From JAPUEK01 sp963815355 (GTDB taxonomy: Bacteria; Pseudomonadota; Alphaproteobacteria; Rhodobacterales; Rhodobacteraceae): a stretch of DNA of 64,000 bases. The notes under the pieces were generated by a model. That model worked only from the letters and a program-made list of their open reading frames with translations, was not told the DNA's origin and made no database searches. The DNA is taken from positions 105,994 through 169,993 of the forward strand of contig CAWFGJ010000004.1 of NCBI GenBank assembly GCA_963815355.1. The letters are read 5' to 3'. The translations under genes and the position numbers were made by a program. Shown in pieces: positions 51,629 through 59,654 of this stretch. The number at the start of each line of letters is the position of its first letter. Within the stretch, counting starts at the first letter, position 1.

Positions 51629-52015
51629 ATGCAAGAGAATCTGCAACCGCTGTTGCACAAGTCACCGCTACACGAGTTGAGGGTGAATATCGCTCGTGCG
51701 GGTCTTTGCATTGGCGACACGGCGGAATTGGCTTTGATGGACAACGGGCAGGTCGCGATTTTTGCCAAGGTTCGCAAACGGTTCCTTGGGATCATCCCGC
51801 ATCAAGGGCAAGCACAGCTTGGCCAACTCTCGCCGCAAGCCGCAAAACTGATCGCGCCCGCGCTGCACCACGGGCACCATTTGCGGGTAAGAATCGTCGG
51901 TCTGACGCCAGAACACCTGTCGGCAAGTACTGGGCCAGAGGTGCATGTTTCCGTTTGGGGGGATCGGGCGCGTCTGGAGGAAACCTTGCCGCCTCAGCTT
52001 TCGACTGGTGCATAG
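51629..52015 (+). CDS. Conserved hypothetical protein, 128 aa
   Basis: The body (TAELALMDNGQVAIFAKVRKRFLGIIP, QLGQLSPQAAKLIAPALHHGHHLRVRIVGLTPEHL, VHVSVWGD) looks like a compact alpha/beta domain and has normal coding composition. No known family recognised. The start is uncertain: the ATG at 51629 is 19 nt from AGGAGG, while an out-of-frame GTG at 51618 is ideally spaced and starts SSPCKRIC, as in DUF1289 proteins. A frameshift between a DUF1289-like start and this frame is possible. The 3' end overlaps the convergent TolB-like gene by 22 bp. Confidence 0.55.
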   Translation: MQENLQPLLHKSPLHELRVNIARAGLCIGDTAELALMDNGQVAIFAKVRKRFLGIIPHQGQAQLGQLSPQAAKLIAPALHHGHHLRVRIVGLTPEHLSASTGPEVHVSVWGDRARLEETLPPQLSTGA

Positions 52016-52827
52016 CGCACATAGGCAAAAGCACGGCTGTCGGGCGACCAGTTGGGGACGTTCATCGTGCCTTGGCCACCGTTGAACTCCAACACCCGCC
52101 GACGGTTGTGCCCCGAAGGGTCGCATAAGACCAAGGCAACCGGCACGTCACGGGGATGGCCCATCGTGCCGGCTGGATAGGCGAGGTACAGCAGGTGCTG
52201 GCCATCCGGCGAAGGGTGTGGAAACCAGTTTACATAGTTGTCGGCAAATAGCTTTCGCTGGTTCGCGCCGTCGGTGTCCATCACCCAGATCTGAGCATGC
52301 CCGTCCCGGTCGCAGTTGTAGTAGATTGATTGGCCATCAGCCGCGTAATCCGGCCCGTCGCAGTGCCCCTCACCGAATGTCAGACGCGTTTCCTCGCCAC
52401 CCTCAGCAGGAATGGTGTAGACATCGATCACGCGACGGTCACCGCGTGCCGCCACATAAGCCAGCCTTTTGCCGTCCGGTGACCAGCCATGCCACCAACT
52501 TGGCGCTTCTGGGGTAATCTGCTTGGGCACACCTCCCTCGGCAGGCATGACAAAGACTTCGGACCCGTTGTCGCGGTGGTGCGAGATGACGATTTGGCGA
52601 CCGTCGGGGCTGATCCCGTGGTCGTTGTTGCAGCGTTTGGCAAAGCCGCTGTCGACTGGGTTAAGCGACGGGGCATCAAGACTGACCCGAAACAGAAGAC
52701 CATCGCCGTTCACCAGCAAGTTTTTGCCCGACGGGTCCCAATTTGGGGCCTCAATCAGCCGGTCGGTCTGTAGGACGAGGTAGGCGGCACCCGTATCAAG
52801 GTTATAAATCTCTAGCGAAGAGCGCAT
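51994..52827 (-). CDS. TolB-like beta-propeller protein
   Basis: 277 residues, without signal peptide. At least five PD40/WD40-like blades: NWDPSGKNLLVNG, GISPDGRQIVISHHRDNGSEVFVMP, GWSPDGKRLAYVAARGDRRVIDVYT, DYAADGQSIYYNCDRDGHAQIWVMD, HPSPDGQHLLYLAYPAG, NWSPDSRAFAYVRY. The blades resemble the TolB C-terminal propeller, but the TolB N-terminal domain and export signal are absent, so this is a cytoplasmic relative, not TolB of the Tol-Pal system. Its role is unknown. Confidence 0.85.
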   Translation of the reverse strand: MRSSLEIYNLDTGAAYLVLQTDRLIEAPNWDPSGKNLLVNGDGLLFRVSLDAPSLNPVDSGFAKRCNNDHGISPDGRQIVISHHRDNGSEVFVMPAEGGVPKQITPEAPSWWHGWSPDGKRLAYVAARGDRRVIDVYTIPAEGGEETRLTFGEGHCDGPDYAADGQSIYYNCDRDGHAQIWVMDTDGANQRKLFADNYVNWFPHPSPDGQHLLYLAYPAGTMGHPRDVPVALVLCDPSGHNRRRVLEFNGGQGTMNVPNWSPDSRAFAYVRYAPVES

Positions 52828-52869
52828 GATCCTGTCCCTCGTGTGTCCCGGGCCGTCATTTCAAACGCA

Positions 52870-53643
52870 TCAGTCTCGCACCTTTGGCACTAGTAGTTTC
52901 TTTGGCCGCAGTGCCTCAGCTGCTTTGAACAGCCCGAAGGTTTGGTTGACATAGTTGACCACTCCACCGATCTTTTCGATATAAGCCTGCAGTTCCGGTG
53001 TCCTTTCTGCCTCGACAAGTTGGACAGAGCGGTCTGGCCCTTCGGCCTCAAACTGGCAATAGAACAATGGCTCGCCGCGCTTGAGGACGATGTCCCGCTC
53101 AGGTTCGTGCCATTCAAAGGCCCACATCAGGGGGCGCGGCCAGATACTCACTGGAAAGCGTCCGCCAAAAATCGTGCCGGGCAAGGGCTCGCGGCGGTAG
53201 TGCAGAAAGGGCGAAAGCTGGGTTACGTAGACCATTTCATCCGCGATGAAGCAGTAGGGCAGAACCATCTGGATCGTCGGGCGATCCGGATAGCGCCACT
53301 CTGACTCATTCACAAGAGTTAGGATTTCTCCTAACTTGTTGGAACGAATGGGAGAAGCCGCGCCATTCCGGTTGACAAGATGCGCCTTGCCCTTGTCGTC
53401 GCGACCAAAGCCTACATGGATGTCAAAGGGGCATTTCACCATGAAATACCGGCTTTCAAGTTGGATGACCGCCGGACAGCGGCTTGCGCTTTTGGCATGA
53501 GTCTTGCTCGTTTGCCGGCTGACGACCCGCTCAGGGGCGTCATACATCACGGCGCCCTTGTCCGAGGTTAGAAACCAGCCAACCGAAACTGGCCCACTTT
53601 GGGGCCCATTTTCGGGGCGGTCGAATGTCAGGTTAATGTCCAC
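52870..53643 (-). CDS. Conserved hypothetical protein, about 257 aa
   Basis: The GTG at 53643 is 7 nt after AAAGGG and is taken as the start; a GTG at 53676 would add 11 residues. The sequence is soluble with many aromatic residues (VGWFLTSDKGAVMYDAP, PVSIWPRPLMWAFEWHEPERDIVLKRGEPLFYCQFE, GVVNYVNQTFGLFKAAEALRPKKLL). No domain recognised. It could be a small beta-sandwich protein. It lies 42 bp upstream of the propeller gene on the same strand, so the two are probably co-transcribed. Confidence 0.6.
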   Translation of the reverse strand: MDINLTFDRPENGPQSGPVSVGWFLTSDKGAVMYDAPERVVSRQTSKTHAKSASRCPAVIQLESRYFMVKCPFDIHVGFGRDDKGKAHLVNRNGAASPIRSNKLGEILTLVNESEWRYPDRPTIQMVLPYCFIADEMVYVTQLSPFLHYRREPLPGTIFGGRFPVSIWPRPLMWAFEWHEPERDIVLKRGEPLFYCQFEAEGPDRSVQLVEAERTPELQAYIEKIGGVVNYVNQTFGLFKAAEALRPKKLLVPKVRD

Positions 53644-53766
53644 GGGCCTGCCCTTTCGTTTTGGTGCAGACTCCACTTCGCCTTACGACCTGTCAATGCG
53701 CCAATGCAGCTTAGCCGCCGAGAAGGTGCGCGCGAGCATTGTTCACCCCGGTTGCCATAGGGGGTG

Positions 53767-54657
53767 TTAAGGCAGAACGTTTGTGCGGAACGCTTGTAAC
53801 CCGGCCTCTGCCGCACCAACCAACCCGGCGTCGGCACCCACGCTCGCCGCCAGCACCAACGGGTTGGCGGGGCGGTGGAGGCAGGCGGCGCGCGTTGCAT
53901 CATCCAGTGCCCGGATCAGCTTGGTGGCGTTGGAAACCCCGCCACCCACAGGGATCACCGTGATGCCGAGCAGGTTCACTAACTGCGCCAGATGGCCGCT
54001 GATCAGCGCAAGCCATTCGGCAACAGTCGCGCTTGCCGAAGGGTTCGCAGCGTCCCACGCGGCAACAATTCGTTGCGCATCAACGGTTTCGCCTGATAGC
54101 AGGGCGTGCAGCCGCTCCAGCCCACGTGCGCCGCCGATGGTCTCAAGGCAGCCGGTTTGGCCGCATCCGCACTTCATCGCCAGCGGCCCGCGGATCACGG
54201 GGCCATGACCCCATTCGCCAGAGATCCCGCCCGGCCCGCTGACCAGCCGACCGTCCATCAAAAGCCCGCCGCCAACCCCGGTCCCTAGAATGATCCCCAA
54301 AACCGACCGATGCCCGCGTGCCACCCCTTGGAGGGTCTCGGCAAGCACGAAACAGTCGGCGTCGTTCAGGATCAGAACTGGCAAGCCAAGCGCCGTTTCC
54401 AACTCCGCCGCCAAACAGCGACCAGCAAGGCAAGGCAGATTGGCGATGGTGATCCGCCCGGTTTCGGGGTCGATCCCGCCGGGAATCGACAGGGCGACAC
54501 CTTGTTCCCCGCCGCGCAAGAAGCTGCGCAAAGCGTTGACGAAAGACACAAAATCCTCAGCCGGGGTCGGACATTCGCCCAGCGGCACAAGCGGAGTTGC
54601 CGCTTGCGCGCGGGACGCGCGAATGCGTGTGCCGCCGATCTCAAATGCAAGGATCAT
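53767..54657 (-). CDS. ROK-family sugar kinase
   Basis: 296 residues from the ATG at 54657 (CGGAGA upstream). ATP-phosphate motif LAFEIGGTRIRAS at the N-terminus, catalytic Asp in LILNDADCFVLAE (about 105), GIILGTGVGGGLLMDG, and the ROK zinc motif GEWGHGP...CGCGQTGCLE (about 155-180). These proteins phosphorylate glucose, N-acetylglucosamine, fructose or related sugars. It has no repressor helix-turn-helix, so it is a kinase rather than NagC/XylR. It is divergent from pyrF and not in a sugar operon. Confidence 0.9.
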   Translation of the reverse strand: MILAFEIGGTRIRASRAQAATPLVPLGECPTPAEDFVSFVNALRSFLRGGEQGVALSIPGGIDPETGRITIANLPCLAGRCLAAELETALGLPVLILNDADCFVLAETLQGVARGHRSVLGIILGTGVGGGLLMDGRLVSGPGGISGEWGHGPVIRGPLAMKCGCGQTGCLETIGGARGLERLHALLSGETVDAQRIVAAWDAANPSASATVAEWLALISGHLAQLVNLLGITVIPVGGGVSNATKLIRALDDATRAACLHRPANPLVLAASVGADAGLVGAAEAGLQAFRTNVLP

Positions 54658-54754
54658 CAGGGTCTCCGTTTTCTCCTTGGTAAGGCTTTGCCTTGACAGC
54701 CGCAACTTGCAGCCGCATGACCGCCGGAACCCAAAAAATGCAGGAGCAAACCCT

Positions 54755-55447
54755 ATGGCCGATGACCGTCTTATCGTTGCGCTGGATGTGCCGAATGTGC
54801 TGCAAGGTCTGGCGCTGGCCGATAGGCTTGGCGACGCCGTCAGCTTTTACAAAATCGGGTTGGGGATGCTGACCGGGGGTGGGTTTGCGCTGGCGAACGA
54901 GTTGAAACATGAACGGGGAAAGCGGGTCTTTCTGGACATGAAACTGTTCGACATCGGCGCGACGATTGAGGCGGCGGTGCGCGGAATTGCCCAGCATGAC
55001 CTTGATTTCCTTACGGTTCATGGCGACCCGCAAGTTGTGCGCGCCGCAGCAGAGGGCAGGTCGGGCAAGGAGTTGAAGATCCTTGCGGTGACGGTGCTGA
55101 CCTCGCTTGATCGGGCGGATCTGGATGCCAACCTGATCAAGCCCGGTGATATCCATGAGATCACGTTAGAGAGGGCGGCGCGGGCGTTGGAGGCGGGGGC
55201 GGATGGGGTGATTGCCTCGCCGCAGGAGGCCGAGATGATCCGTGCTTTGCCGCAGGCCAAGGGGCGGTTGATCGTAACGCCGGGGGTGCGCCCCTTGGGG
55301 TCTGCAAGCGGCGATCAAAAGCGAATTTCCACGCCAGAACAAGCGGTTGCCGATGGCGCTGACCATATCGTTGTTGGTCGCCCGGTCTGGCAGGCCGCCG
55401 ATCCAAGGGCCGCGGCCGAGGCGATTACCCGCGCTTTGCGGGGGTAA
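54755..55447 (+). CDS. pyrF: Orotidine 5'-phosphate decarboxylase
   Basis: 230 residues from the ATG at 54755 (CAGGAGC upstream). LIVALDVPN, FYKIGLGML, the catalytic array FLDMKLFDIGATI (Asp-Lys-x2-Asp near 60-65), FLTVHGDPQ, ILAVTVLTSLD, VTPGVRP and the phosphate motif VVGRPVW are all present. It makes UMP in pyrimidine synthesis. It stands alone, divergent from the ROK kinase gene. Confidence 0.97.
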   Translation: MADDRLIVALDVPNVLQGLALADRLGDAVSFYKIGLGMLTGGGFALANELKHERGKRVFLDMKLFDIGATIEAAVRGIAQHDLDFLTVHGDPQVVRAAAEGRSGKELKILAVTVLTSLDRADLDANLIKPGDIHEITLERAARALEAGADGVIASPQEAEMIRALPQAKGRLIVTPGVRPLGSASGDQKRISTPEQAVADGADHIVVGRPVWQAADPRAAAEAITRALRG

Positions 55448-55463
55448 GGCGGCCTCTTTTCGG

Positions 55464-55564
55464 GATCTTCTTTTTATCTTCCTGGGTTCTTCCGGCGATC
55501 TTGTCGCGGGCATCCCAAGGCGGGGTGGAGAGAGGATCTTGAAAGTGTCTTCTTTTGATCTTCC
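55464..55564. repeat. Two copies of the GAAGATC-type intergenic repeat
   Basis: GATCTTCTTTTTATCTTCC (55464-55482) and TCTTCTTTTGATCTTCC (55548-55564) are, in reverse complement, variants of the motif found at 47903-47935. They lie between the convergent pyrF and FAH-hydrolase genes, next to a G-run hairpin. Confidence 0.5.
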
Positions 55565-55583
55565 CCCGCGGAAGATCGGGGGG

Positions 55584-55608
55584 GGGGGGCGCGCGGGACG
55601 CGCCCCCC
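55584..55608. terminator. GC hairpin between convergent pyrF and hydrolase genes
   Basis: GGGGGGCGCG (55584-55593) pairs with CGCGCCCCCC (55599-55608) around a 5-nt loop; the G-run extends to 55578 (12 G). There is no U-tract on either side, so it may act as a bidirectional, possibly Rho-assisted terminator. The homopolymer is also a place where base-count errors are likely. Confidence 0.55.
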
Positions 55609-55615
55609 AAAGACG

Positions 55616-56461
55616 TCAAACGTCTGCGATCACGTCCTGGGCTTGCTGTCCCAGACCCTCAACCCCCAGTGCGATCTTGTCGCCGGGCTTGAGGTAGGTC
55701 GGCGGCTTCATCCCCATGCCCACGCCGGGCGGGGTGCCGGTGGAGATGACGTCGCCGGGGTGCAGCGTCATGAACTGCGACAGATAGCTGACCACATGGG
55801 CCACGCCGTAGACCATCGTCTTGGTTGAACCGTTTTGCATGGTCTTGCCATTCACGGTCAGCCACATCGACAGGTTCTGCGGATCGGGAACCTCATCGCG
55901 GGTTACCAGCCACGGGCCGATCTGGCCGAAGTTGTCGCAGGATTTGCCCTTGGTCCATTGCCCGGCGCGTTCGGTCTGGAACGCGCGTTCGGACACGTCA
56001 TTGGTCACCGCATAGCCCGCGACATAGGACAGCGCGTCGGCCTCGGAGACATATTTCGCGCGGGTGCCGATGATCACGGCCAACTCGACCTCCCAGTCGG
56101 TCTTGACCGAGCCACGGGGGATCACCACGGGGTCGTTCGGGCCGCAGATGGCGGAGGTGGCTTTCATGAAAATCACCGGCTCTGGCGGGACGGCCATGCC
56201 GCTTTCGGCGGCGTGGTCGGCGTAGTTCAGGCCGATGCAGATGAATTTGCCGGTGCCGCTGACGCAGGGGCCAAGACGGGTGGCCGCGTCCACGACGGGC
56301 AGTGCGCCCGCATCGACGCCGCGCAGGGCTTGCAGGCCCGCATCCGACAGGGCGGCCCCAGCGATATCGGTGACGATCCCGGTCAGGTCGCGGATCGTGC
56401 CGTCGGTATGCATAAGACCCGGACGTTCAGCCCCTGCGGGACCGTGGCGCAAAAGTTTCAT
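55616..56461 (-). CDS. FAH-family hydrolase, probable 2,4-diketo-3-deoxy-L-fuconate hydrolase
   Basis: 281 residues. N-terminal FAH extension with LLRHGPAGAERPGL, then FICIGLNYADHAAESG, the metal-site region VKTDWEVELAVIIGTRAKYVSEADAL, DVSERAFQ, and VSYLSQFMTLHPGDVISTGTPPGVGMG. This length and these motifs are typical of the hydrolase that splits 2,4-diketo-3-deoxy-fuconate or -rhamnonate to pyruvate and lactate. It is the last gene of the fucose-type operon, next to the dehydrogenase that would make its substrate. Confidence 0.85.
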   Translation of the reverse strand: MKLLRHGPAGAERPGLMHTDGTIRDLTGIVTDIAGAALSDAGLQALRGVDAGALPVVDAATRLGPCVSGTGKFICIGLNYADHAAESGMAVPPEPVIFMKATSAICGPNDPVVIPRGSVKTDWEVELAVIIGTRAKYVSEADALSYVAGYAVTNDVSERAFQTERAGQWTKGKSCDNFGQIGPWLVTRDEVPDPQNLSMWLTVNGKTMQNGSTKTMVYGVAHVVSYLSQFMTLHPGDVISTGTPPGVGMGMKPPTYLKPGDKIALGVEGLGQQAQDVIADV

Positions 56462-56485
56462 TGGTAGCTCCCTTAAGATTGGGCC

Positions 56486-57220
56486 TCAGATATTGGACCA
56501 GCCGCCGTCGATCACATGGGCGACGCCGGTGGTATAGCTGCTTTCATCCGAGGCAAGATAGACCACAAGTGCCGCGATCTCTTCGGCGAGGCCGATGCGG
56601 CCCATGGGTTGGCGGGCGACAAAGGCGGCGCGGGCGGCCTCATAATCGCCGGTGTCGCGCAGGCGTTGGTCAAGGCTGGGGCTTTCGACCGTGCCGGGGC
56701 AGATGGCGTTGCAGCGGATGCCTTTGGTGACAAAATCGGCGGCGATGCCCTTGGTCAGCCCGATGACGCCCGCCTTTGTTGCGCCGTAGACAAAGCGGTT
56801 GGGCGCGGCAATGACAGAGGAGGCGACAGAGGCCATGTTGATGATCGACCCGCGCCCCTGATCCAGCATGGCAGGCAGAAAAGCCTTACACATCCGATAC
56901 ATGGCGGTCATGTTCAGATCGAGGCTAAAGGCCCACTGGTCTTCGTCACACTCAAGGATCGTGCCGCTGGCCACAAAACCCGCGCAGTTGAACAGCACAT
57001 CAAACGGCCCAAGTGCGGCTGCCGCCGCGATAGAGGCCGGGTCGCGCACGTTCAGAACGCGGGTTTCCAGCCCCTGCGCGCGAAGCGCTGCCAGCGCGGT
57101 TTCGTTGACATCGGTGGCCACAACCCGCGCCCCTTCGCGGGCCATCGCCAGCGCTGAGGCCTGCCCGATGCCTTGACCGGCGGCTGTGACCAGCGCGGTT
57201 TTTCCTTCCAGACGTCCCAT
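56486..57220 (-). CDS. SDR oxidoreductase, probable 2-keto-3-deoxy-L-fuconate dehydrogenase
   Basis: 244 residues from the ATG at 57220 (MGRLEGKTALVTAAGQGIGQ); the ATG at 57226 is also possible. NAD motif AAGQGIG, NCAG, catalytic Ser in ASVASS and YGATK (Tyr/Lys near 144-148), and ICPGTVESPSL. The unusual short DVRDPASIAAAAALGPFDVLFNCAG and the C-terminus resemble the dehydrogenase that oxidises 2-keto-3-deoxy-fuconate/rhamnonate at C4. It is 24 bp before the FAH hydrolase gene. Confidence 0.83.
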   Translation of the reverse strand: MGRLEGKTALVTAAGQGIGQASALAMAREGARVVATDVNETALAALRAQGLETRVLNVRDPASIAAAAALGPFDVLFNCAGFVASGTILECDEDQWAFSLDLNMTAMYRMCKAFLPAMLDQGRGSIINMASVASSVIAAPNRFVYGATKAGVIGLTKGIAADFVTKGIRCNAICPGTVESPSLDQRLRDTGDYEAARAAFVARQPMGRIGLAEEIAALVVYLASDESSYTTGVAHVIDGGWSNI

Positions 57221-57259
57221 TCTCAAATTCCTTGCGAAACAGTTTCCCGACGGGCGGGC

Positions 57260-58768
57260 TTACATGACGGCGCCGATCTGCCACGGCACGAATTCGGCCC
57301 CGCCAAAGCCCAGGCCTTCGGATTTGGTGATCTCGCCCGAGGCGACGCGCAAGAACAGTTCAAACATTTCTGCGCCTTTGGCATCAAGGCTTATTCCGCC
57401 GTCGATGATGTCGCCTGTGTTGATATCCATGTCCTCGGACATGTGGTTGAACATCTCGGTGTTGGTCGCGACCTTGATGCAGGGCACGGGTTTATACCCC
57501 GAGACAGAACCGCGCCCGGTGGTGAAGACGATCAGGTTGGCACCCGACGCGACCTGACCGGTAACAGAGCAGGGGTCGTAGCCGGGGCTGTCCATAAAGA
57601 CGAAGCCCTTTTTGGTGATCGGTTCAGCGAAGAGATAGACATCCTCCAGCGGGGCGGTGCCGCCCTTGGCGACCGCGCCAAGCGACTTTTCAAGGATGGT
57701 CGACAGGCCGCCGCGTTTGTTGCCGGGGGAGGGGTTGTTGTTCATCTCGCCCTTGTTGCGGGCGCAGTAGTCTTCCCACCAGCGGATGCGGGCGATCAGT
57801 TTCTCGCCCACTTCGGGGGTGACGGCGCGGCGGGTCAGCAGATGTTCGGCGCCGTAGATTTCCGAGGTTTCCGACAGGATCGTGGTGCCGCCGTGGCGGA
57901 CCAGCAGATCCGAGGCAAGGCCAAGGGCCGGGTTGGCGGTGATGCCGGAATAGCCGTCTGAGCCGCCGCATTGCATGCCGATGACCAGTTCCGAGACCGG
58001 GATCGGCTGGCGTTCCACGGCATCGGCAACGATCGCCATTTCGCGCAGCGCCTCTACCCCGCGCTCAACCGTGCGGCGGGTGCCGCCGGTCTGCTGGATG
58101 GTCATGTGGCGGAAGTTGCCATCGTCGCGCATCCGCGCCTTGCCGACCAGATCGGGGATCTGCATGACCTCACAGCCCAGACCCACCAGCAGGATGCCGC
58201 CGAAGTTGGGGTTGCGGGCATAGCCTTGGAGCGTGCGGAACAGGGTGTGGTAGCCCTCATTGTCGCCCGCCATGCCGCAGCCTGAGGAATGGGCGATGGG
58301 CACGATGCCGTCGACGTTCTTCAGCGCGCGGAACCAGTCGGTCTTTTCCGCCTCTTCGGCGATAAAGCGGGCGACCGAGCCCGAGCAGTTGACCGAGGTC
58401 AGCACCCCCAGGTAGTTGCGCGTGCCCGCCTTGCCGTCGCTGCGGCGATAGCCCTGGAAGGTGCGCGCCTCGGTGGCCGGGGGCAGGGGGCGGGCCTCTG
58501 ACGCAAAGGCGTAGTCGTGGGAATGGTCGGACATGGCAAGGTTTTGCACATGCACATGCGCGCCCGCCGGGATGTCCACAGTCGCGCCGCCGATGATCTG
58601 GCCATAGCGGCGCACCAACCCGCCCTTGGGGATCGGCTGGTTGGCGATCTTGTGGCCGCGCTTGACCGGCTCGGTCAGGATCACGCCAAGCGCGTCCTCG
58701 CCCGCCGTCAGATCGGCAAGCGCTATGTCCACATTATCGTCGGGGTGCAGGCGGATGGAGCGGGTCAT
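57260..58768 (-). CDS. UxaA-family (altronate/galactarate-type) dehydratase, probable sugar-acid dehydratase of the fucose pathway
   Basis: 502 residues from the ATG at 58768. An SAF-type N-terminal domain (about 1-95; DDNVDIALADL, VKRGHKIA) is fused to the catalytic domain (about 105-502; GKAGTRNYLGVLTSVNCSGSVA, IAHSSGCGMAG, GLGCEVMQ, GMQCGGSDGYSGITANPALG, TGRGSVSGYKPVPCIK). This is the full two-domain UxaA form with the iron/manganese site cysteines. The usual fuconate dehydratase is an enolase-type enzyme; here this gene occupies that place, as a split UxaA does in the Campylobacter jejuni fucose locus. Confidence 0.88.
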   Translation of the reverse strand: MTRSIRLHPDDNVDIALADLTAGEDALGVILTEPVKRGHKIANQPIPKGGLVRRYGQIIGGATVDIPAGAHVHVQNLAMSDHSHDYAFASEARPLPPATEARTFQGYRRSDGKAGTRNYLGVLTSVNCSGSVARFIAEEAEKTDWFRALKNVDGIVPIAHSSGCGMAGDNEGYHTLFRTLQGYARNPNFGGILLVGLGCEVMQIPDLVGKARMRDDGNFRHMTIQQTGGTRRTVERGVEALREMAIVADAVERQPIPVSELVIGMQCGGSDGYSGITANPALGLASDLLVRHGGTTILSETSEIYGAEHLLTRRAVTPEVGEKLIARIRWWEDYCARNKGEMNNNPSPGNKRGGLSTILEKSLGAVAKGGTAPLEDVYLFAEPITKKGFVFMDSPGYDPCSVTGQVASGANLIVFTTGRGSVSGYKPVPCIKVATNTEMFNHMSEDMDINTGDIIDGGISLDAKGAEMFELFLRVASGEITKSEGLGFGGAEFVPWQIGAVM

Positions 58769-58775
58769 GGGGGCC

Positions 58776-59570
58776 TCAGGCTCTGGGGGCGAGGGTCGAA
58801 AGCGCACGGTCAAGGTGGGTATAGCCACCGTCAACGAACAGCCATTGCCCGGTGGTATGGCCGTTGCGCGGCGAAAGGGCGAAGACCACCGCGTCGGCGA
58901 TCTCGGTGTCCAGCGTCATGCGGTTGCCCAGGGGGATGCGGGCGGTGATCTCGGCCACCTGCGCCTCACGGTCGGGCAGCGAATTCAGCCAGCGGTCGTA
59001 GAGCGGGGTCATCACCTCGGCCGGGATCACGGCGTTGACGCGCACGCCATCGGCGGCCAGCGCGGCCGCCCATTCGCGGGTCAGCCCCAGTTGGGCGGCC
59101 TTGGCGGCGACGTAGGCAGAGGTTCCGCCCTGCCCGGTCACGGCGGTTTTTGAACTGATGTTCACAATGGCCCCGCGCAGCGCCTTGAGATCGGCCAGCA
59201 GCAGATGCGCCAGTGTATAATAATGCACAAGATTGCCACTGATCGAGGCGCGGAACGCCTCTGGCCCGGCCTCTAGCCCCACGCCGTCATTCACACCGGC
59301 GTTGTTCACAAGCCCGTAGACCTGCCCCCAACGGCTGTGAACCTCGGCCACGGCGGTGCGGATCTGGTCGTCATCGGCCAGTTCAACCTGCACCCAGCCC
59401 GCCTTGGGCGACAGGGCCTGCACCGCGGCCAGAAAGGGCGCATCGGGTGCCCGGCGCGCAAGGATAACCGGCACGGCCCCCTCAGCAGCCAACCCCATCG
59501 AAATCGCCGCCCCGATGCCTGAGGCACCGCCCGTCACGATCACAACCTTGTCTTTCAGCCGCAAATCCAT
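58776..59570 (-). CDS. SDR oxidoreductase, probable L-fucose dehydrogenase
   Basis: 264 residues. NAD motif VTGGASGIGAAIS, NNAGVNDGVGLEAGPEAF, catalytic ISSKTAVTGQGGTSAYVAAKAAQ (Ser/Tyr/Lys near 141-160), VIPAEVMTPLYDRW and TGQWLFVDGGYTHLDRAL. These closely follow bacterial L-fucose dehydrogenases (for instance of Burkholderia type), which oxidise L-fucose to L-fuconolactone. It lies 7 bp before the UxaA-type gene. No lactonase gene is visible, so the lactone may open spontaneously or by an enzyme coded elsewhere. Confidence 0.87.
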   Translation of the reverse strand: MDLRLKDKVVIVTGGASGIGAAISMGLAAEGAVPVILARRAPDAPFLAAVQALSPKAGWVQVELADDDQIRTAVAEVHSRWGQVYGLVNNAGVNDGVGLEAGPEAFRASISGNLVHYYTLAHLLLADLKALRGAIVNISSKTAVTGQGGTSAYVAAKAAQLGLTREWAAALAADGVRVNAVIPAEVMTPLYDRWLNSLPDREAQVAEITARIPLGNRMTLDTEIADAVVFALSPRNGHTTGQWLFVDGGYTHLDRALSTLAPRA

Positions 59571-59595
59571 CGTCTTGTAACCCTCTGAATTGATT

Positions 59596-59634
59596 GGGGC
59601 GGCCCCACGGTTGGGATAACCGCAGCACCGCCCC
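59596..59634 (-). promoter_or_regulatory. Stem-loop between the binding-protein and fucose dehydrogenase genes
   Basis: Outer arms GGGGCGG (59596-59602) and CCGCCCC (59628-59634), with an inner stem CGGTT/AACCG (59608-59622). It begins 21 nt after the binding-protein stop in transcript sense. No U-tract follows. It occupies the same place as the hairpins after the other two binding-protein genes. Confidence 0.62.
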
Positions 59635-59654
59635 GTTTTACCCCTTGGGAGGGA

